From the NCBI GenBank assembly GCA_021791995.1, contig JAJYVN010000076.1, positions 1-11,304 on the forward strand: 11,304 bases of DNA, in the 5' to 3' direction. The notes under the pieces are model-generated. The model was given only the letters and a program-made list of their open reading frames with translations. It was not told the DNA's origin and ran no database searches. Shown here piece after piece: positions 7,173 through 11,304 of this stretch. Both the position numbers and the translations under genes were made by a program. This DNA is from Bacillota bacterium. GTDB lineage: Bacteria > Bacillota > Sulfobacillia > RBS10-35 > JAJYVN01. How positions within the stretch are numbered: position 1 is the stretch's first letter; the number at the start of each line of letters is the position of its first letter.

Positions 7173-7418
7173 ATGGCTCGAAAGGCGATGAAGTTCCCTG
7201 CGGTGATCGCGCTGCTCCTCATGGGTGGCGCAATTCTGGCGAGTGGTTGCGGAACGACCAAGACCCCCGGATCGACCACGTCGGGATCCGGCGTGACATC
7301 TGGATCGGCAAGCTCCAGCTCAGATCCCTCTTCGTCGGCGTCGTCGAGCACCAGTAGCTCCAAGACCAGTTCTTCGACCAGTTCCTCGGGATCCAGCGCC
7401 TCGTCGAGCGCCAGTTAG
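7173..7418 (+). CDS. Small serine-rich lipoprotein
   Basis: An 81-residue secreted lipoprotein. A lysine-bearing n-region (MARKAMKFP) leads into the hydrophobic segment AVIALLLMGGAIL and the lipobox LASGC, with lipidated Cys26. The whole mature part (about 55 residues) is low-complexity Ser/Thr/Gly/Ala ending in SSASSSAS, with three lysines and no folded domain visible. The start is certain: AAGGAGG (7159-7165) is seven bases before ATG 7173. The next lipoprotein gene begins 27 bases downstream, so the two are co-transcribed. A possible role is a bare surface stalk, spacer or glycosylation substrate; that is inference. I recognise no family. The repetitive Ser codons make it prone to slippage. 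Confidence 0.82.
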   Translation: MARKAMKFPAVIALLLMGGAILASGCGTTKTPGSTTSGSGVTSGSASSSSDPSSSASSSTSSSKTSSSTSSSGSSASSSAS

Positions 7419-7445
7419 TCGGGACCGGCTGAGGAGGGAACGGGC

Positions 7446-7928
7446 ATGCTCGTCTGGCGGAGGTACATCGTGGTCAGCCTGATCGCTGTCGCCTTTCTGA
7501 CGGTAGGCTGCGGGGTCGGCGCCCGTTTTGCCCCCTCAACGACCCCGCCTTCGGAGTCTTCGTCCGGAGCGTCCGGTTCGAGCAGCACCTCGCCGACCTC
7601 GAGCCCAAGGGCTCCGGCCATCTACCGCCCGGTGGGGACCGCCCAACTCGCGAACAAAAAACCGCAGATCATCACAGCGATCAACTTCGGCTTCCGCCCC
7701 AACACCCTTTCGGCCCCCAAAGGCATCGCGGTCGTTCTTGACGTGACCAATGCTTCCACAGTGCCCCATACGTTCACACTGCCCGCCTTCGGAGTCAATG
7801 TTGCTCTGCCCGCGGGCAAGACGGTGACGGTCCAGTTCGCCGCCAGTAAGAGCGGGATCTTCTACTTCTCAAGCACCAATCCAGGAGACGCCGAGCAAGG
7901 TATGGTGGGCAAACTTACCGTTCAGTAA
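7446..7928 (+). CDS. Lipoprotein with cupredoxin-like domain lacking most copper ligands
   Basis: A 160-residue secreted lipoprotein. The signal peptide ends in the lipobox LTVGC (Cys22). A Ser/Thr/Pro stalk (about 29-56) leads to a cupredoxin-like beta-sandwich (about 72-160): INFGFRPNTLSAPKG, VVLDVTNASTVPHTFTLP, VNVALPAGKTVTVQF, and the closing loop IFYFSSTNPGDAEQGMVGKL. The scaffold matches cytochrome oxidase subunit II/plastocyanin-like lipoproteins, where the last loop is usually F-Y-C-S-x-P-G-H-x-x-x-G-M. Here His108 and Met153 remain, but the ligand Cys is replaced by Phe or Ser and the ligand His aligns with Asp148, so type 1 copper binding is unlikely. ATG 7446 has AGGAGG (7432-7437) eight bases upstream. 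It follows the Ser-rich lipoprotein gene in one unit, so it may be a structural or binding module on the outer face. Confidence 0.87.
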   Translation: MLVWRRYIVVSLIAVAFLTVGCGVGARFAPSTTPPSESSSGASGSSSTSPTSSPRAPAIYRPVGTAQLANKKPQIITAINFGFRPNTLSAPKGIAVVLDVTNASTVPHTFTLPAFGVNVALPAGKTVTVQFAASKSGIFYFSSTNPGDAEQGMVGKLTVQ

Positions 7929-7976
7929 GAGCGGCACGGGGTTAGAGCGATGGGACCTCGACCTCGGGCCGCTCTT
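7927..7976 (+). terminator. 9-bp inverted repeat after the lipoprotein genes, possible terminator or attenuator
   Basis: AAGAGCGGC (7927-7935), overlapping the stop codon of the cupredoxin gene, pairs perfectly with GCCGCTCTT (7968-7976), leaving a 32-base loop. It is followed by TTCTCC-type sequence (7975-7980), not a clean T-run. The right arm falls between the -35 and -10 boxes of the next gene's candidate promoter, so it could be a weak terminator or affect expression of the downstream gene. The assignment is tentative. Confidence 0.4.
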
Positions 7977-7986
7977 CTCCTATACT
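7958..7986 (+). promoter_or_regulatory. Candidate promoter of the 406-residue surface protein gene
   Basis: TCGACC (7958-7963, 4 of 6 matches to TTGACA), a 17-base spacer and TATACT (7981-7986, 5 of 6 matches to TATAAT). The predicted start near 7993 gives a leader of about 40 bases before TTG 8032. This suggests the gene has its own promoter in addition to any read-through from the lipoprotein genes. Confidence 0.55.
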
Positions 7987-8031
7987 GTCAAGGCGTCGCA
8001 AGCCTGAGTCGACATCCAGGAGTGAACTTGT

Positions 8032-9252
8032 TTGTCTTCTTCTCGCCGCAGTCGCCGCTCTCGGTCGGTGCGCCTCGCCGCCCGGGGGTGGGTGATCGCA
8101 GTTGGGATTGTTGTCGTCGCAGCGTTCGCCATCGGAGTGGTGTGGTTCAAGGGAACCCCGGCCGCCGCGGCACCGACCAAGAACACCTCGGCCGGTTCAG
8201 CATCCTCAGCATCATCCTCCACCACGGCCGAGTCGAGTTCAGCCATCGCGGCGGCCGCGGCCGCCGCCCAACTCGCTGAGGGCGGTTATCTGGCTCCGTC
8301 CTCGACGTGGGCTGGCGTGGAGCCCTTTTACTCCGGTCCGTACACCCCTTGCCCCACCACCAGCACGACGCCCGCGTCTTCCGGAACATCAGCGTCCGGA
8401 GTAACCTCTTCCTCGACACCTTCCGCAAGAACTCCCAGCACCTGTGACTACGTCCCACCACAATCCACCGGTCCAGGCACGCCCGAGATCCTCCCAACCT
8501 ACCGGATCGTTTCGTACTATGGCAATCCGGAGTCCAGCGCCCTGGGAATTCTGGGGGAGTATCCCCTGAGCGAGGTTTTCGCCAAACTCGATGCTCAGGC
8601 GGCCGTCTATCAAGGGCTCGATCCGAGCCATCCGGTGCTCCGGGCACTGGAACTGATCGCCGTCGTCGCTCAGGGCAGTCCAGGGCCAGGTGGGGCATAC
8701 GCGGCGGACATGCCTGCCTCCATGATTGACGAGTACATCAGTGCAACGCGTGCCCGTGGGGATCTCCTGATCCTGGACCTTCAGGTGGGGCGGAGCAGCA
8801 TTCAATCCCAGGTCACCAACATGCTTCCATACCTTAAGTTTCCGAACGTCGAGCTTGCCCTCGATCCAGAGTTCGACATGAGTGCGGACGAAATCCCGGG
8901 CCAAGAGATTGGCAGCATCAGCACAACCGCCATCAACTGGACAATCAATACGTTATCCCAACTGGTAGAGCAGGACGACCTGCCGCAGAAGGTACTGATT
9001 GTGCATGAATTCCGCGCCAGCATGTTTCCAGACCCGCAGGGGGTAGAGCTTAAGCCTGGGGTCGCATTCATCACCGACATTGACGGGTGGGGCACACAGG
9101 CCGACAAGCTGAAAGACTACAGGGACTTCGTGACCAATCAACTGATCCAGTATGGGGGCATGAAACTCTTCTACAAGTATGACATCAACCTACTGACACC
9201 CGAGCAGGTCCTGGCCTTGAATCCAGCCCCTCTACTCGTCATTTACCAATAA
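8032..9252 (+). CDS. Membrane-anchored surface protein with TIM-barrel-like domain of unknown function
   Basis: A 406-residue protein with an Arg/Ser-rich cytoplasmic start, one membrane segment (about 19-39) and an outside body. A Ser/Thr/Ala-rich stalk (about 44-82, including AIAAAAAAAQLAE) and a second Ser/Thr-rich loop (108-137) precede the conserved domain (about 156-406). The loop is bracketed by the only two cysteines, C107 and C138, possibly a disulfide. Domain landmarks are RIVSYYGNP, LGILGE, ALELIAVVAQG, LLILDLQVGRSSIQSQV, VELALDPEFDM, PGQEIGSIS, LPQKVLIVHEF, FITDIDGWGTQADKLKDY and MKLFYKYD. Strand-end acidic residues (E207, D249, D278, E280, D349, D351) suggest a TIM barrel with a polar pocket, as in glycoside-hydrolase-like proteins. 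I recall similar uncharacterised actinobacterial proteins with LD-x-Q-P-G-R and LDPEW. TTG 8032 has AGGAG (8018-8022) nine bases upstream. Function unknown. Its stop is one base from that of the convergent permease gene. Confidence 0.88.
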   Translation: MSSSRRSRRSRSVRLAARGWVIAVGIVVVAAFAIGVVWFKGTPAAAAPTKNTSAGSASSASSSTTAESSSAIAAAAAAAQLAEGGYLAPSSTWAGVEPFYSGPYTPCPTTSTTPASSGTSASGVTSSSTPSARTPSTCDYVPPQSTGPGTPEILPTYRIVSYYGNPESSALGILGEYPLSEVFAKLDAQAAVYQGLDPSHPVLRALELIAVVAQGSPGPGGAYAADMPASMIDEYISATRARGDLLILDLQVGRSSIQSQVTNMLPYLKFPNVELALDPEFDMSADEIPGQEIGSISTTAINWTINTLSQLVEQDDLPQKVLIVHEFRASMFPDPQGVELKPGVAFITDIDGWGTQADKLKDYRDFVTNQLIQYGGMKLFYKYDINLLTPEQVLALNPAPLLVIYQ

Positions 9253-9253
9253 C

Positions 9254-10030
9254 TCAGGCCCTGCGCGCAAAGCCGAGGGTTCCGAGCGTGAGGGTGACGA
9301 GTCCGAAGACGGCCACCACGGTAAGATCCGTTTGAAAGCGGATCGATGATGCCACAGTCACCCCCAGCGGGTGGAGCAACGCACGAAACGCGTTGACCCC
9401 ATACAGCAGTGGATCGAGTCGCATGAGAAATCCCATCCAGCCCGCCGTCCCCGTCAGAGGGAACATCGCTCCGGAGAGGAAATACATGGGCATCACCAGG
9501 AAATTCATGATCATTTGGAACCCCTGAAGTGACTCCATACGGCTCGCGATAGCGAGGGCAAAGGATGTCAGACTCAGCGCCAAAAGGGCCATGATGCCGA
9601 GCATCGCGCAGACCGCCCCGAGGGTGAGGTGCACACCCGCAAATGGCGCCAGGAGGATTAGGATCGCCCCCTGGAGCACGGCCGTACTCGCTCCACCAGC
9701 TGCCTTGCCGAGCAAAAGGGCCCAGCGTGGCACGGGTGCCACCAGGATCTCCTTGAGGAAACCATATTCGCGATCCTGAATGATGGAAATGCCGCTAAAG
9801 AGCGAGGTAAAGAGCACGGACATCCCGATGATGCCGGGGTAGAGAAAACTGACGTAAGAGTATCCTTGCGGGACCTTGATCAGCCGGAAGGCCGACCCGA
9901 GCCCGTCCCCCAAGATGAACAAATACATCAAGGGTTGTCCCAGTGCCCCGATGAGGCGTGGCCAATCCCGCAGAAACCGAATGACATCGCGTAACCAGAT
10001 CACATAGCCAGCGACCAATGCCACGCGCAT
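9254..10030 (-). CDS. ABC-2 type permease (DrrB-like)
   Basis: A 258-residue integral membrane permease of the ABC-2 exporter family. About six hydrophobic helices are visible: near 30-45, 60-82 (LYPGIIGMSVLFTSLFSG), 108-130, 136-162, 170-190 and 235-254. After the second helix comes IIQDREYGFLKEILVAPVPR, the cytoplasmic E-x-x-x-G-x-x-K/R-E-I-L coupling motif typical of DrrB/NodJ-type permeases. Before the last helix comes MRLDPLLYGVNAFRALL, the conserved (L-D/N-P-l-t-Y-x-x-d-a-l-R) stretch. ATG 10030 has GGGAGG (10041-10036) five bases upstream. It lies 16 bases downstream of the ATPase gene on the same strand, making a two-gene half-transporter pair that would assemble as two permeases plus two ATPases to export a drug, lipid or glycolipid. 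Its tail meets the stop of the surface-protein gene head-on. Confidence 0.92.
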   Translation of the reverse strand: MRVALVAGYVIWLRDVIRFLRDWPRLIGALGQPLMYLFILGDGLGSAFRLIKVPQGYSYVSFLYPGIIGMSVLFTSLFSGISIIQDREYGFLKEILVAPVPRWALLLGKAAGGASTAVLQGAILILLAPFAGVHLTLGAVCAMLGIMALLALSLTSFALAIASRMESLQGFQMIMNFLVMPMYFLSGAMFPLTGTAGWMGFLMRLDPLLYGVNAFRALLHPLGVTVASSIRFQTDLTVVAVFGLVTLTLGTLGFARRA

Positions 10031-10046
10031 GGCTGCCTCCCATCGT

Positions 10047-11036
10047 TCATTGGCGCCGCATGGTCGAGCGTGCCACCGCCAGATAGTCGAGCGGCTCGTC
10101 ACGGATCTCGTGCCCCGTGAAATGCATAAACGCATCGTCGAGCGTCGGGCGGTGCAAGCCGACGGAGTGTACCCGGCCTGCCAGAAGCGGAAGCAAGGAT
10201 GCCAAGAGTATGCCGCCGTCGGGCACATCCAGGGCCAAGCCCGTGTGGCTCCTTCGGCAAGGTAACTGAAACTCTTTGCAGACGACCTCCGCCAGACCAT
10301 CCGGATCGTCGCTGTCAAGCGTCACCACGTCGCCGCCCACCGCTCGCTTCAACTCCTCGGGTGTCCCCATCGCGACGATCTGCCCGTGATCAATGATTGC
10401 GATACGGTCGCAGAACTCTGCCTCATCCAAGTAGTGGGTCGTCATAAAGACCGTAGTCCCGTCGGTGTCCGGAAGTGTACATATATGTTTCCAAATGGTA
10501 CGGCGGGTTTGTGGATCCAAGCCAACCGTCGGCTCGTCCAGAAAAAGCACTTGGGGGGAATGCAAAAGCCCCCGCGCGATTTCGAGTCGACGCTTCATGC
10601 CACCGGAGAAGGTGGCCACCAGGTCCCGCCGCCGACCGGCCAGTTCGACCATCTCTAGCACCGCGTCCATGCGCTCCCGTAAATGGGCTCCACGAAGGCC
10701 GTAGACCATCCCGTGAAAGGAGAGGTTTTCCGCCGCTGTAAGCCGCAAGTCCAGGGTCGGGTCCTGAAACACCATCCCGATGGATCGCCGCACCTCCTGG
10801 GACTGGGTTACCACATCATAGGAAGCCACCTCTGCCCGACCGGAGCTTGGTCGGTCCAGCGTTGCCAGAATGCGCATGGTGGTCGTCTTTCCAGCTCCAT
10901 TGGGACCAAGAAAACCGAAGATTTCACCGTTTCGCACCCGGAAGCTGATACCGGCCACCGCAGCCACTCCGCCAAAGTGACGCACCAGGTCTTCGACAAC
11001 GACTGCATGAGACCCGGGCGCGTTCAGCTCGACCAC
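10047..11036 (-). CDS. ABC transporter ATP-binding protein (DrrA-like)
   Basis: A 329-residue ATPase driving the adjacent permease. Walker A GPNGAGKT is at 44-51, Q-loop Gln91 is in MVFQDPTLD, signature FSGGM is at 143-147, Walker B VLFLDEPT at 163-170 has catalytic Glu168, and the D-loop GLDPQT and switch His201 (TTHYLDEA) follow. The C-terminal extension ends in HRPTLDDAFMHFTGHE, the DrrA/daunorubicin-resistance tail, which separates it from NatA or amino-acid transport ATPases. GTG 11036 is chosen because AAGGGG (11049-11044) is seven bases upstream. An in-frame ATG at 11066 would add ten Arg-rich residues but has no Shine-Dalgarno, so the start is moderately sure. It is the first gene of the pair, transcribed from the TATAAT promoter at 11097-11126. 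Confidence 0.93.
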   Translation of the reverse strand: MVELNAPGSHAVVVEDLVRHFGGVAAVAGISFRVRNGEIFGFLGPNGAGKTTTMRILATLDRPSSGRAEVASYDVVTQSQEVRRSIGMVFQDPTLDLRLTAAENLSFHGMVYGLRGAHLRERMDAVLEMVELAGRRRDLVATFSGGMKRRLEIARGLLHSPQVLFLDEPTVGLDPQTRRTIWKHICTLPDTDGTTVFMTTHYLDEAEFCDRIAIIDHGQIVAMGTPEELKRAVGGDVVTLDSDDPDGLAEVVCKEFQLPCRRSHTGLALDVPDGGILLASLLPLLAGRVHSVGLHRPTLDDAFMHFTGHEIRDEPLDYLAVARSTMRRQ

Positions 11037-11043
11037 CGCCCCA

Positions 11044-11049
11044 CCCCTT
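11044..11049 (-). promoter_or_regulatory. Ribosome-binding site deciding the ATPase start
   Basis: AAGGGG on the minus strand, seven bases before GTG 11036. It supports this start over ATG 11066, which has only ACAACCATAA upstream. Confidence 0.5.
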
Positions 11050-11096
11050 CTGCGCTGCAAGGACATTTATGGTTGTGATTGCCGGCAACTTTGTGG

Positions 11097-11126
11097 ATTA
11101 TAGGTCCGCCAGCGGCGGTCCGGCAA
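11097..11126 (-). promoter_or_regulatory. Promoter of the ABC exporter operon
   Basis: On the minus strand TTGCCG (11126-11121, 4 of 6) is followed by an 18-base spacer and a perfect TATAAT (11102-11097). Transcription should begin near 11090, about 54 bases before GTG 11036. Confidence 0.7.
11103..11121. promoter_or_regulatory. Operator-like inverted repeat between -35 and -10
   Basis: GGTCCGCC (11103-11110) and GGCGGTCC (11114-11121) form a dyad with 7 of 8 pairs around AGC. It occupies the whole spacer of the ABC promoter and touches both boxes, the classic place for a TetR- or MarR-type repressor site. No regulator gene lies next to it in the window. Confidence 0.5.
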
Positions 11127-11198
11127 TCTTCGCCGACGGGGTTTCAACTGTTGACCAATCAGATCTACGTCTAACGACAGATGTTGTATACTAAGTGT

Positions 11199-11304
11199 AT
11201 GAAGTTAAGCGTGTGGGCGAAGGAGCAGGGCATCAGCTACCAAGCCGCGTGGCGAATGTACCGCGATGGCAAGCTGCCTGTACCCGTGGAATAACGACCG
11301 ACCG
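11199..11304 (+). pseudogene. tnpA: IS607-type TnpA serine recombinase, N-terminal part with nonsense codon
   Basis: The frame opens MKLSVWAKEQGISYQAAWRM and continues YRDGKLPVPVE, the MerR-like helix-turn-helix start shared by IS607 TnpA serine recombinases (M-K-L-s-x-w-A-K-x-x-G-i-x-Y-x-T-A-w-r-w). Codon 32 is TAA (11292-11294). The next codons read R-P-T, matching the family's E-Q-x-P-T, so a CAA-to-TAA change explains the stop. The catalytic serine domain would lie beyond the window edge. The upstream sequence TGTTGTATACTAAGTGTATG is AT-rich compared with its neighbours, as expected of the element's left end. It lies divergent from the ABC operon. A reinitiation product or a base error cannot be excluded. 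Confidence 0.75.

Noticed and set aside
7320..7418. Repeated TCGTCGAGC and GACCAGTTC units as a possible tandem repeat or CRISPR
   Set aside because: They are Ser/Thr codon repeats within a coding sequence, with no regular spacing and no spacers.
8028..8279. Alternative TTG start in another frame just before the surface protein
   Set aside because: The product shows no signal, anchor or domain and is a shadow of the 406-residue frame.

Overview
The window looks like a high-GC bacterial chromosome segment from a Gram-positive-type organism. Strong Shine-Dalgarno sites precede almost every gene, TTG and GTG starts are frequent, secreted proteins are lipoproteins or N-terminally anchored with Ser/Thr-rich stalks, and there is no sign of an outer-membrane partner for the HlyD-like protein. 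A Sulfobacillus-like acidophilic Firmicute or an actinobacterium would fit; this placement is inference from style and remembered family distributions, not from a marker gene.

Layout, left to right. Bases 1-1640 are an insertion-sequence graveyard: the C-terminal part of an IS1634/IS4-type DDE transposase with a frameshift, then a TnpB gene (IS200/IS605 or IS607 type) broken by several frameshifts and two in-frame stops. Bases 1756-5497 form one plus-strand unit with a clear promoter: a MarR regulator, a short HlyD/EmrA-like membrane protein, a 14-TM DHA2/EmrB-type MFS exporter, a membrane-anchored protein with a tentative Roadblock/LC7-like domain, and a short membrane ORF interrupted by an eight-G tract and then cut off. 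It reads as an autoregulated drug or lipid exporter operon.

Bases 5500-5978 hold a tyrosine-recombinase remnant facing the 3' end of a minus-strand tRNA with a CAU anticodon (probably tRNA-Ile2), with a good intrinsic terminator after the tRNA. This is the usual scar of an element integrated at a tRNA. A minus-strand HAD phosphatase follows.

Bases 7173-9252 carry three plus-strand cell-surface genes: a tiny Ser-rich lipoprotein, a lipoprotein with a cupredoxin fold whose copper ligands are mostly lost, and a 406-residue anchored protein with a conserved TIM-barrel-like C-terminal domain of unknown function, which has its own promoter. They converge, with a one-base gap, on a minus-strand DrrA/DrrB-type ABC exporter (permease 9254-10030, ATPase 10047-11036). 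The ATPase is transcribed from a TATAAT promoter whose spacer is almost filled by an inverted repeat. The right edge is the start of an IS607-type TnpA reading frame with a nonsense codon at position 32.

Both exporter operons carry operator-like dyads at their promoters or leaders. I see no CRISPR array, rRNA or clear defence system. The most interesting unexplained items are the exporter-linked Roadblock-like protein and its frameshifted neighbour, the copper-less cupredoxin lipoprotein, and the 406-residue surface protein.
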